The notes beneath the pieces are model-generated. The model had not been told where the DNA came from, made no database searches, and was given only the letters and a program-made list of their open reading frames with translations. Positions 1 to 12,124 of a stretch of 44,000 nucleotides of DNA are shown here, piece by piece. Location: assembly GCF_964340395.1 (NCBI RefSeq), contig NC_135549.1, positions 11,738,342-11,782,341 on the forward strand. The letters run 5' to 3'. A program made the translations under genes and the position numbers. Each line of letters opens with the position of its first letter. The stretch's first letter is position 1. The stretch comes from Glandiceps talaboti. Its lineage: Eukaryota; Hemichordata; Enteropneusta; Spengelidae.

Positions 1-14
1 AATTAGTTTTGTAA

Positions 15-83
15 GTTTTGACACAAGAAATCTTCAAGAAACAATATGACAACTTCACGAGAACGTTGTTATGTCAGACAGTC
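15..83 (+). CDS. Possible tail of a coding exon entering from the left edge, plus strand
   Basis: Open codons from 15 to a TGA near 99-101 read VLTQEIFKKQYDNFTRTLLC and then QTVNSAFV. The composition is coding-like, but the 5' limit cannot be seen, and a GTAAGT word at 11-16 muddles the picture. It could be the last exon of a gene lying mainly outside the window. Low confidence. Confidence 0.2.
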
Positions 84-1673
84 AACAGTGCATTTGTTTG
101 AAGTGAATGTTGCATGTGATTGATCATTTCAGCCTTAATTTGATTTCTTCACTATAAACCTTTTTAAATGGTGTTGATGATGGTAAATTGAATGTTCATA
201 TAAAGTGTCTACTTTGTAGCCAACTCTTGCTTTCACTAAAGTTCTTAAATGGTTTTGATGATTGCCAATACAGACGTGACATATTAAAAGTCTCCTTTAT
301 AGTCCTTTATAGTCTTCACACTTCATCCTTACTTCTTCAAGTATGTCATCAATATCCTACTGTACATTTGGAACATATTAACTATAGTAGTTTGGCCTTC
401 AAAAGTGTCATTTAACTTTCTCATAAGTACTTGTAGAACAGTGTTATTCATACTAATTTTGTTTTGAATGCTGTCATCATCATTTCCCTAATTATACACA
501 ACATGTACAACATCATCATTCATCTGAACAGTTTAGGTTCCAATTTTGCCAGCGCTTGGAGGCTCCAAGTCTATCACATAATTATGACAATTGCACCATT
601 ATCACTTCAAAGTACGTCAAGCACATAATTATGACATTAATGACTTGCATGGTGTCATCAAATTGTCACAATCAAAACATACAATTTAATTTGGTTTGAC
701 AAGGATTCCATGAAAGGGAATATAATGCAACTATTAAGTACTAGAATTTCACACCATATTAGTCTAAAGTGGTACAATGTACTCATGTATGTGGTTACGA
801 TTTTAACGCTGATAAACTTAACAGACAGAAAATTTGGAGATGTATTGCATCTTCATATATTGAATGTGTTATGGCAAGTTATTGAATGTTAAAGAATGTA
901 TGAGTGAATTATTTACAGGTAAGTTATACTTAGTGAAATGACCTGAATCTTGTACGCTATGCTTTATTCAAAAAACACATCTTGTCCTGTACATGTAGTT
1001 CAGAGAGTTCATTTTTTATACTTCCAATGTGTTTATAAAAAAACGTGACGAGCATATTCATGTCAGTTTGTGAGGCAGGTATAATTGTTCCCTTCATCAT
1101 TGTTTTTAGACATTATCAACAACCTTTACTTTCTGTATAAAGATCTTATTTGAAAACAGTTTGGGATGTTAACATAATGGAAAACCTAATTTCTGAATTC
1201 AAAGTAAATAAAATGGAGAAATATGACACATAAAACTCTACTTCCTAAATACTGTCACTATTTTGTGATACATTGTAAATGATAAACGTCTAAATATAAT
1301 TGTTGCATATTGTTACATTTGTCTTGAATCATAAATATTATCAATATAACCTACATTTACATACTTTAGTAGAGCACTGGAAATATGACAAATGAAAAAA
1401 AAAATTAATTGAAATTATACAGATGTATATTTGAAATTAAAAAAAATAAAATTAAGCAACTTCTATAGAGATGTGTGCCTTTGGCAGTTATATATTCTAG
1501 ACATTAAAGGAAATTGATTATCCAAAGGAAATAAATCATTTCACCGTAATGGATTTGATATCTACATGTAGTCCTGTGACAATAGATTTATCCCACATTA
1601 TAATAGTTTACAGCTGGTGTATATATATGTACATGGGTTTCATGTCTAAAACAGAAGTGACTGACTTCAGCAG

Positions 1674-1695
1674 TAATGTCACTCGAGTGACATTA
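1674..1695. repeat. Perfect 22-bp palindrome
   Basis: TAATGTCACTC followed by its exact reverse complement, with XhoI-like CTCGAG at the centre. Confidence 0.9.
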
Positions 1696-1713
1696 GGGTA
1701 AGGAACCCTATTT

Positions 1714-1744
1714 CCCCCCCCCCCACCACACACACACACACACA
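1714..1744. repeat. C11 and (CA)n microsatellite
   Basis: Homopolymer run followed by CA dinucleotides. Confidence 0.95.
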
Positions 1745-2029
1745 TTGATCAGTATTCCGTTACAATAATTATATAGTGTATTTCATATGGTAGATACTGG
1801 TATGAATGAACTGACAGGCTTCAGTAGCAATATCACTCAGTGATGTATGTTACAATATTTAGTGTGGATTTCATACCTACTTGTACGGTACATTGTATGA
1901 ATGAACTGACAGACTTCATGAAGTAATATCACTCAGTAGGTTACCACATTCTAATGCTCAGTATTTTACCATTTCCAGCAAGTGTTAGACTGACTATTGT
2001 ACACATGACAGCCATACATAATGTATGTG

Positions 2030-2183
2030 TAAGCATCCATGTCCAACATAGGTCTCTGTCATACCATACATATACATAATCATATACACATACATATACA
2101 TATACATAATACATAATATACATGTTCTGTATGACTGTAAGCATCCATGTCCAACAGAGGTCTCTGTCATACCATACATATAC
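2030..2183. repeat. Direct repeat, 45 bp, 108 bp apart
   Basis: TAAGCATCCATGTCCAACA and following bases at 2030-2074 recur at 2138-2183 with very few differences, separated by (TACATA)-rich DNA. Confidence 0.85.
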
Positions 2184-3762
2184 GAGTACATATGTACATG
2201 TGGATGTGGATATTGCCCAAAATAGCTTTCTGTGACAAGTGGTTATTATAATCATAATGGCTACAGATGACCTTGATTTCTTTCTGAGATATTAGACTAA
2301 CACCTCTCACTTCCTCTGCTCATCATTGTCTTTACAAAGGCCTGTGACTTCAATAAAATGAAATACAAAGTGCTGTGGTCAAACTTTTTCAATTAGAGAA
2401 TTGACCAAGTTAAGTGTATATAGGCTTACGGACTGGTGTAATGAGGTGCCAACATGAAACCAATACAGGAATGTTGGAAGATATTTTCATAATCAAATTA
2501 ATGATACAGAATCCAATGATATATTGTACTGTGTATTGTTTGTTTGTACTGTGTATTGTTTGTTTTCATACTGTCCATTCAGCTCAGAGTACTTATTTAG
2601 ATATTATATGTGTGAATCAGAGAAATTCAAAATTCTTACCTGTGTAACTCCTCAACAACACATTAACTACATGTGCATGTAAGCTTAGTGTGCTAAGTTG
2701 CAGTCTGTATAAAGAACTTACCAAGATATCAGTGGATGCAACAGCTGTCACATGATCATTTTTTGATTTACATATCTATATTATATGTTCAAGATAATTT
2801 TATTAACTTGTATCTCCAGGTTATCAGTAGTAAATTTCTACTGTATCTATATTTGTCTATTAAAATGGCAATCAGTGTGTGCCAAGAATATCCCAAGAAC
2901 TTTAGTATGATATAATGTTAAGAGTCTCCAGAGAATTGGCCTATCCTGTAGCCTATAGATCATCCAAGCAAAATGATAGTTTTCTTTTTATTTCCAGTGG
3001 TGTGGTCATCAATTTCATGAAACTGACTTTTCATTTCCTACATTCAGCTGTTTCCATGGCGTCACTACATAGACTGATAGCGCCAACAGGCCCATTTTAA
3101 ACATGCACTTGTCTGATTGATACAAATTCTTGATTGACCATAAAAGTTTGATGGTTAACATTACTGCCCACTATAGCTTCCTGTCTGTAGATATTTTTAG
3201 TGAGATAAGGTGATAATTACTGAATTTCACACAGATTTGTACATCTTCTTAATTACAATATTAAATTACATGAAACTGACAATCTGGTGAAACGTGATCA
3301 TGATAAATTATGATAGAAACACTTTGATAAATTTGCAGTGATGTCGTGTGATTTTCTAAATGCTAAATGTCAATATTTATCTAGGAGAAAGATGCGCTAA
3401 GTAGATAAAAACACAGTATTCCAACCCATTTTAGATTAATCCAAATACATGATTTGTATCGCCTAACTTTCATTTTGTGAATACAGATGAGGACAGAAGA
3501 AGAGGTGACCTTTATTGAAACTTCTGGCTGAATCACAAGTGACTGAAAGTAATATTGAGTATTTATATCCCTTACAGTACTATGAAAAGATCAGAAAAGT
3601 ACATGTAGTTGTATTATGACACTTTTCTAGACATTTTCCCTTGTCAGGTACAGAATAAATAAATGCAATCATAGAAACCTGATTGAATTGAAATTGTACA
3701 TTGAAAAATATTGATAAGTCTAGCTATATCTATGGCTGAATGTCTTGAAACCTATGGACATT

Positions 3763-3860
3763 CATTCACTTGTTCGTTCATTTGTTTGTTTGTTTGTTTG
3801 TTTGTTCGTTCGTTCGTTCATTCGTTTGTTCATTTGTTTGTTCATTCATTCATTCATTCA
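3763..3860. repeat. (TTTG)/(TTCG)/(TTCA)n microsatellite
   Basis: Compound tetranucleotide array; the frame through it is an artefact. Confidence 0.95.
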
Positions 3861-5983
3861 TATAATTTCTTCCTATGTGGAGAACTATCCTTCTTAAAAC
3901 CTAAGGCCATCAGCTGATGTTTTATTTGTTTGGTCAGTAAGCCCACCACAATCAATTGTACATTGATAATACAGTTTGTAAATTCATGGTTAAAACAGCA
4001 GGTACATCTTTATTTGTTTGGTCAGCTTTGATGCACAAATTGTTTACTAAATAACATTGAAGGTCAAACAATAGGTACACATAATGATGGATTATCTGGC
4101 TGCTGTTGAACTTTAATGATTTCTCTAAAACCTAATTACCGGTACCTGTACAAGAGATAAAACTTTCCATGGTCAAAACAAGGAAATTGGTTGCCCTCCT
4201 TCAAATAAGGGAAATTAAATTTTGCAGTTCTTTGAAATTTATCCATTCTGGAGGATATTATTTAGGCAACCATGCATGTTAATTCCTTCAGGGAATCTGT
4301 TTCATGAAGCATGAACTTTCAATTAATGTATGATTTCCTGGAATGAAAATAATCATATCATATATTATCATATTCTATGATACATGTATTATAAACCATG
4401 TCAGATCATTGGTCCTTGGGTATGACTAAGACCACAATTTTCAGTCTAATAAATGGAAGGGCATAGAACTGTAATCAATAAGACACTTTTAATCTCTAGT
4501 CCTATCAAAGTCATTCAGAAAGACAACAGAGCTCTCCAAATAACCAACTGTAATCAAATCACACTGTAAAAATCCTTGAAAACATGTACAGGAATAATGG
4601 ATAGTCAATACTGATAAAAGTAATTAGTGACCTACTTCATTTAATTGATCTATAAACTTTTGTTACTGATATAAATAGGTTACATTGGCCAAATGTGGCC
4701 TTGTAACCACATTTACAATTACATGAAGTTACATGTACATGAACCATTCACTGTTGACCATCATCATATTTCTTACCTGCCAGGTGATTCACCCATAATG
4801 AAAGACAAGTTGTTCAGGATCAGTCACTCTGATGCCTAATTCTTTTTGTAATTAGTGAGATTATAGTCTAACACATCAGTGAACATTGCAACAGTACATA
4901 ACTATGTAGTTAATAAAATTGGAATTTTGTTTGAAATTTTTCTGGCATACATGCAAGTGCAAGATGTGATAACATCGATATTGCAAGGTAGATGTACATC
5001 AAAGATGTTCACAAGTGAATTTTCTTAGTCTGTTCATAAGTTTGAGTATTTCCAGTAATACTTACATTTCTTGTATTCAAAGAATGAATTACATGTCATC
5101 CATTTATGTTACTTTATGAATATTATTATTAATTCATTAATTGGCCTAAATATAATTTTAACATTTCAATTTGTTCATTCATTTGAAACAGATAATGCAC
5201 TCTTATGAAATAAAAGTTTTAATTTTCATTAATAGTTTTTTTCTTAAAGTGACTGAACTGTCTCCATAATGATATATTTATGTGTACATATTAGGTTGCT
5301 GTGTTTACATTAAAGCTTCAGGGTGTCATCCTGCACATTTTCCTTTACATAAAACACTCAAAGTTTTGATATAAGGGATTAAAAATACTTGAAGCCCCAA
5401 CTGGAGACAATATTTGTTTATGATTATTAATGTTTGGAACAAGTCAGTAACCACTGGTAGAGATGCCGTCATAAGAGTGATAGCTGGATAGGTACCTGGG
5501 GATCAATAGCTAGGGTAAAGGTACCAAATGGTACAAGTTTGGCATCTACCCTCCATACAACAAACACTCTGCCTTAGGAGGTGAGGTTATACAACAAATC
5601 TGTGATGTCTCCCAGTCATGTATTATATGATATATATCTTTGAACTTCAGAAGTGTCAGAAGTATGGCATGTGTGTAGTTTACATGTAGAGTATAGTAAC
5701 TGTTGTAACTATTTTAGCATTCCAGAGCAAGTGTGAGCGAAAAAATAAGCAATCAAAGGAAGTCATGCTTAGATGCATTGTGTATATGTGTTAGATTGGC
5801 TTTGATAAGGACAAATGGGCGTTTATATGTGTTGAGGCTGTAAGATGACTAAGCAGTATAGAAATTCAATACTTTGTGTTTAAATAAGAGTGCATTTTAT
5901 AGTGATCTTACATTCTGTTTGCATGGCAATTCTATTGTTGATTAAAGGAACTGTATCAGTTTCATCAACATTGATCAGTTCTT

Positions 5984-6019
5984 ATTGATTGATTGATTGA
6001 TTGATTAATTGATTGATTG
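5984..6019. repeat. (GATT)n microsatellite
   Basis: Tetranucleotide array with one interruption. Confidence 0.93.
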
Positions 6020-8318
6020 TTGTACTGAGTATATTCTTAGCTGAATGTTGGTTCAATAATGTGCCTCAAACTGATCTTAAGTACATTTATCAGAACCTTG
6101 AGGTGATGAAGTTGAGCATTTTAAAGGTTGAAACAATATATCAAACTTCAAAGTTGGTCAATAAAGTACATATCGCTTTAAGCATCAAATGACTTGTTAA
6201 ATACATCATGGATTCTTCAAACCTTCATGAATGGGTTCTTTTTCAGGTATCACAAATAGTCAACCCTTTATGAGGTGTGTTGATTCCAAAAATATCCAGT
6301 TTGGAATATCAGTTTTCAAGAGACAAAAACATGTTCAGCAGTAAAAATGTAACTTTAGAGTGTATTTTATCATGATATGACTAAGATCATGTTTTTACGC
6401 AGCACTATGCATGACTTTTATTACAGTTTTAATACCATTCATCTGATTGTATCATGGCATAACTCATAACCGTCACTCATGAAGTAAGAACCTCTTTGGA
6501 AAATTGTAGTTCAAGATGAGGAAGATCTATTAAAGTACACTGAAAACATACATGTACTGAATATTGACTACCACAGCAGATGGTTTCAGCTTTATATATT
6601 TTAGGAGCTATGGATATTTTCATACCATGCCATTACTCATCCACCATATGCTGGCAATAAAAATTCAGATCCTGTTATGATAGGAATATTATTTGAGAGA
6701 TAACACAGAATGTACACATGTCTGCATGATTGTAATCTCACTAAGACTGGGACCAAAATCTACTAGTATTTCAAGACGCTTAATAATATGTTTCCTTCGT
6801 ACTTGTTTACCAGGAGAGGTTTGCCACCAAGCTTAGATCTGACTTAGGGTTAGAGCAACTATATAATTTGTTCAGAAAGTCACAACTGACACTTTTGGTG
6901 CAGTAACTATAAATTTCACAGAAGTTTTAATAGTGCACTCATCTAGTAAAGTGCTATTTGTGGCATCAAATCTCAAGAACTTGGGGTCAGATATGATTCA
7001 ACACCATGTTAGCACCGCGACTATATACTCCATCATACATCATGTTGATGAATATTTGTAGATCAAACTTTGAGAATATTTTAAGAACAGAAAAGTAGGA
7101 GATTCAATTACACTACATGTGATATAGATCAACAAACTGTCAGTTTATTCACTTGTGTAAAGATGTTGGAATGTAACTCAGAGATTTACCAAGCTCAAAA
7201 AGCTCTCAACACCAGGAAAAGTATCTGGGCTATGGAAACGAGGAGTCTTGGCGCAGCAAAATAGTAGTACATTTGCTAAATCTTCAAAGTTTCAAAACAC
7301 ACCATAGTCACAATGTCATATAAATGGGAAATCTGAGAGGGTGGTCAGAGTTTTTGTAGTAAACTTTCAGTTGTACCCGGTACTCTTTGTTGTGATATCA
7401 AGAGGGAGTCAGGGTTATATTAAAGTAAACAGAAATGCAAATATTATATACATCATGTATCAATTCATAGATTAAAGGTAGGAGATGCATGAGATCAATC
7501 TAAAGATAATTTCTTTTTGTTATTCTGAGATTTCACGTTTTATTAACATTCACACCTAAAGTGATTATATCCCAGTTGACCAGTACTTGCAAAACCTTTG
7601 TATTTGACAAATCATGCATGGTGTTATCTACAATTACATCCTACTACAGCTACTATCAATTCCATACAAGGGCCCCTGGGGTAGTGACTCACACAGACTG
7701 ATCACTCCCCTGGCAATTATTGCTTACTGAAGAACTTTCTTGGTGCAGCTCACTTAGAACTTTCCTAAAGACTTCAGAGTAAAGACAAAACAACACACAA
7801 AAAACAAACAAATAAAATCATTTCCTTCTTGTAACATACACCTGTACTGATTTGGAGAATTATGATGTAAAAATAAAGGAGAGATGTCAATTATACAATG
7901 TAATGTCAATTGTAATTAAAATGTATTTGATTATACTCAAGGCAAATTGAGCATAATTATTCATTACACATAGTTACGCATATATTAAGTCAAGGACATA
8001 AGGATCTTGATGGTCTGTGGAAACAGAAGTCTAAACTGTCTAGCAAGTCTACTAGCATGATTGAGTAGCTATGTACCAGTACAATTTCCATCTACTACAT
8101 CTTGGACAGTACATGACACTACACACTTACTCAATCAAGCCTCTCCAGACAGGCTAGACAAGGCTGTTATGGAGAGTGGACCAAAAACACATACATGTAC
8201 AAGAAAATGAGAGTGCCAAACGTTATTGTACTAGTGGTTAAGGAACATAGAGAAACGTGTGTCATTGTGGCTTAACTGGTTTGATGATGTTATTTTGAAC
8301 TGCATACTCCTATATTTT

Positions 8319-8443
8319 ATCATCGTCGTCATCGTCATCGTCATTGTCGTTGTCGTCGTCGTCGCCATTTTCATCATAATCATCATCACTACCACCATCA
8401 TCATCACCATCACCACCACCATCATCATCACTATTACACTCAC
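8319..8443. repeat. (ATC)/(GTC)/(ACC) trinucleotide array
   Basis: Imperfect trinucleotide repeat; both-strand open frames are artefacts. Confidence 0.93.
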
Positions 8444-8861
8444 AAAATAAGGTATGATGTCATGCATGTTCTCAACAGAAAGACAAAATGAAAGTCATTG
8501 CAATCTGTTTGTTATTGTAGACAAAAATGTGAGCAATTCTGTTGCCCTTGAGCAGATGTGAAGTTTGGAAAGCTATCATCTGGTCAAGGAATTTTAAGTA
8601 CATGTGGGACAGTAAGGGCATATATGTTAATAGTGGGTTAAACTTTAATTGTCCGTAGAAGCAGGACAAAAGTTTTGTCCTGATGAAGTAGAACTGATTT
8701 TAGCAATTAACAAATTATGACTAATTGAAGTATTAAGCTAAAGTAATTGTAAATGCATCAATTAAGTTATAAATGTGCATATACCAGAATATAAATAGGG
8801 TTGTTTTCAGTATCAATGTCAAACATCATTGTAAACTTATTCTCACAATGTATCAGAAATC

Positions 8862-9294
8862 ATAGAAAGTCAATTCTGTAAAGTGCAAGATATCTAAAAG
8901 GCAATTGTGTAAACTTTGATGTACAACAATTAAGTTGTCTAAGTAAAAGGCAATTCTGTAAATGTATAGCTAAGTCATCGAAATGGCAATTCTGTGAATG
9001 ATAGAAGTCATCCAAAAGACAATTCTGTAAATATACAGAACTTGCCTAGAAGGACTGTAAATTCCCAAAAATCGTCTAAAAGGCAAATTTTTTAAGTGTA
9101 CAGAAGTCATCGAAATGGCAATTCTCTGAATGTATAGAAGGTGTCTAAAAGGCAATTCTGTAAATGTACAGAAGTTGTCTAAAACTTAAGGCAATTTTTT
9201 AAGTGTACAGTAGTCATTTAAAACTTAAAAGGCAATTCTGTGAATGTATAGAAGTTGCCTAAAAAGACAATGTACAGGTACAAAAATCATCTAA
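8862..9294. repeat. Minisatellite, about 12 copies of a ~34-bp unit
   Basis: Diverged tandem copies of a unit like GGCAATTCTGTAAATGTACA followed by GAAGTCGTCTAAAA, beginning near 8869, 8900, 8949, 8984, 9019, 9052, 9083, 9117, 9151, 9191, 9231 and 9266. Frames through it are accidental. Confidence 0.85.
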
Positions 9295-10405
9295 CAGTTT
9301 ATTACTGTTGGTAATGATTATGCAACACATACAAAAGATGACTTTATACAATGTACTTCTAGCAAACACATTTGTTTCAGTGGATGAATATGAAGAAGTA
9401 CCTTAGAAATATTTCATATGTGTTGGTATTTAGTTTGTATGTACTAGTCTTTTTTACAACGCACAAAACAGTGTCTGAGTGATTAATTTCATTTAAACTA
9501 TAATTGCACGTAAGAATGCACATATACTTAGAAATATAAAGTTTTTACTTAACTTGCTATTGGGATTACATTTTCAATACCAATTGAATACACTGATGTT
9601 TGAGTTATTTGTTTGTTTAACTAGTAACTATACACACACTGCATTGACAACTGATTTACAAATTTAAGCTAGCCTATGACGTTATCAAACTCTAACACCA
9701 TATGGAAACCCTAACACCATATGGGAACACTAAAACTCGATTTGTTGGATGTCATTAAAACTATTCAATATCAGGAAATCTGTCACTTAGTTATTCTCTG
9801 AATTATAGACTTTATCAAGCAGTGATGGAAAATAAAAAGCAAATTACTGAAATACTGACATTGAATTAATAGACTCAATCAGTTCTGTGTTTATCACTTT
9901 CTACAATGGAACAGTTCTTCCATTTCTATTTGTATTTGATTGCTGACTATATATAAAGTGACTTGCATTAAAGAAGAGTCATAAATTAATTTGCCATTCC
10001 ACAGTATGAAGACAAATGAGGTATTTCATTCCACGTTGGGTAAAAGTGGTTCGTTGCTACATGTATGTTGTGAAATGTATCTAAAGTAATGCTCATATTT
10101 GAATAATTTTGTTGTCAAGTACCTATAAATGTAGTCATTAAAAAGGTTAATACTGGTAGTGAAAGTTAATGTGTTACAAATGTATAAGAGAGATTGGGAG
10201 TGGCAGAGAAGATAGCAGACAGAACAAGACAGGGAAGGAAAATATATTCACAAATATGTATAGGATAGGAGACACTGGTTGTCAGTAGAAGAATTGCACA
10301 TGACTAGTCGACTGCGATGGCTGCATATGTCATTTGTTACATCAGAAATAGCCCAGAGACTTCGCTATGTGGTTTGAAAGTGTTATTCAGTAGAACAATC
10401 TGTAA

Positions 10406-10690
10406 AGCCAGTATGACAAGTTAGGTATACTATAGCCTAGTATCTGGGCATTACAAACTAGGGTGGCAAGTCAGACAGCCAAGTCTCTAGGCATTACAAG
10501 TCAGTATGTCAAGTCAGACAGCCTAGTATCTATGCTATACAAGCCAGTATGTCAAGTCAGATAGCCAAGTCTCTACGCTATAGATACATGTCAGATAGCC
10601 AAGAAGTTCTTTGGCATTACAAGCCAGTATGTAAAGTCAGGTAACCAAGTCTCTAGACCACATGTCTATACAAGCCACATGTCAAGTTGA
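10406..10690. repeat. Minisatellite, about 6-7 copies of a ~43-bp unit
   Basis: Tandem copies of AGCCAGTATGTCAAGTCAGA followed by CAGCCAAGTCTCTAGGCATTACA. Inverted single copies occur outside the array at about 10349-10372 and 15437-15463. Confidence 0.8.
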
Positions 10691-11611
10691 AGTCCCTTAT
10701 GCATATCAGAAAGTACCCCAGAAAGTACCATGCTGTAATTGTCTTTGTAGTTTTGTATATGGTTTGGAGGTACTAATGACATGTATTTCTATCCAAGACC
10801 TCCTAGTTCACTTTGTACTTATTTCCAGCACTTGGGTTATACGATTTATGATGAAATTCTGTTAATTCACACAACTGAAATAGGTATGGCACATAGTGCA
10901 CAGACAACTGCAAACAACTTTGTATGTGCCCGCATCCAGATGCATGGTACACATGTATGTGTAAACATGTAATCACCATTACACTATTTGAATGAGACTG
11001 CAAGTACAACATATATTTTGATGACAAGAACATTGGATAGCTGATCAGTATTTAACTTGACAAAGTTGGTAATAAATGTCACAATTTTATAGCTGCTGAT
11101 GAATTGGATACATTTCTCACACACACATAATTTACATTGGCAAGCCTTAGGGACTAAATTGAAAAGAGAAAAGCTTTACGTCTTACCTTATGTAAATGTC
11201 TACAATTTGATGAAAGTCTTACAGCTTCACTGTGTATTTGTCAGTGGTGACGTTTTTGGTTGGTTTGATTGATTATGTAAAGTGCAGTTGTTGAAGCCAA
11301 CACAGCAATGGTCAGTGTTTGCTGAAGGCTGACTGAGCTTCACCACACAATAAACCCTGATAAAAACCAACAGCCTTGGGTTCTTGTAGGCTTGTCTTGC
11401 ATAATCTGGGCAATTTCAGTTTATTCTTAGCTCAGTGTTCAGCGTTAATAGACAATTTCATTGATGTGGTTATCATTCACATTGCTGCCACAAAGTTACA
11501 CCAGTGACTAAACTGGTCATTATCTTTAAAATGCCCCAGGATATAAGTATGCTGATCATGTGTTTTTTTCTTTTATGACAAAATGATGTGTGCACTATGA
11601 TGTATGTTCAG

Positions 11612-11905
11612 ACTTTGAATACTTGTACTTGTGTCGGCAAGCTAATTTATATGTCACAGCATCCAGAAGACTCATTTTCACAATCTAAACACCAAACTGT
11701 AAACTCAGAATGGTTAGAGATAAAAGATAAATGCCAACAATCTATTATGTCGGATATATTACTTCGAACTGACTGTCCTCATCAAATGCTATCATCCATG
11801 GAAGAGAGAAAACCACTATTTTTTCCTGAGGCTAAATGTGTTGCGCACAATTACCACACTTATTTCAACACCAGCTTGTTAAAATGTGTGTATCAGGTAA
11901 CTTAA
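11612..11905 (+). CDS. Probable coding exon, plus strand, protein not recognised
   Basis: Open for 97 codons, from acceptor ATGTTCAG (or TGTCACAG, giving a start at 11660) to TAA at 11903-11905. A good donor CAG|GTAACT at 11896/11897 means it may end either by splicing or at the in-frame stop. The peptide looks protein-like (QHPEDSFSQSKHQTVNSEWL, EIKDKCQQSIMSDILLR, ERKPLFFPEAKC), and its codon use departs from the flanks. If terminal, AATAAA at 12119-12124 is a suitable poly(A) signal, and a (GT)n-G13 tract lies in the 3' UTR. I recognise no family. Confidence 0.4.
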   Translation, partial: TLNTCTCVGKLIYMSQHPEDSFSQSKHQTVNSEWLEIKDKCQQSIMSDILLRTDCPHQMLSSMEERKPLFFPEAKCVAHNYHTYFNTSLLKCVYQVT

Positions 11906-11943
11906 AAGCCTTAACTTGGCATAAGTTCAGGACCAGACATTTT

Positions 11944-11945
<2 letters not shown>

Positions 11946-11980
<35 letters not shown>

Positions 11981-11994
11981 TGGGGGGGGGGGGG
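11946..11994. repeat. (GT)n followed by G13
   Basis: Dinucleotide array ending in a guanine homopolymer, shortly after the candidate plus-strand exon. Confidence 0.95.
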
Positions 11995-12124
11995 TATGGC
12001 TACTTTCATACAATTTTTCTTTAGTCTGTAGAGAGATGATGTAAATACAATGGAATCATAAACTGTGATAAGATTGATGAAGTAATATTGAAATCAGAAT
12101 AAGAGTATCAAAATATGCAATAAA

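Larger units (their letters stand above)
1637..1945. repeat. Three diverged copies of a ~90-140-bp unit
   Basis: TTTCAT...GAATGAACTGACAGGCTTC then AGTAGCAATATCACTCAGTGA appears near 1780 and 1869, with a weaker copy near 1637. A C11-(CA)n tract interrupts at 1714-1744. Confidence 0.6.
102..8230. other. Non-coding, CpG-poor DNA
   Basis: Apart from the repeats listed I see no convincing gene. It is AT-rich with many ACATGTA words, typical of intron or long UTR. Isolated donor-like (CAG|GTAAGT near 917) and acceptor-like words (before ATG at 3487) occur without a supported exon. Confidence 0.5.

Noticed and set aside
1941-2255. 104-residue minus frame with an internal repeat
   Set aside because: The peptide repeat merely mirrors the 45-bp DNA direct repeat; no start context or family signal.
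8664-8690. CTGATGA next to a 9-bp inverted repeat (AGGACAAAA/TTTTGTCCT), considered as another hammerhead
   Set aside because: No following stem II with GAAA and no closing stem I; only the short palindrome is real.
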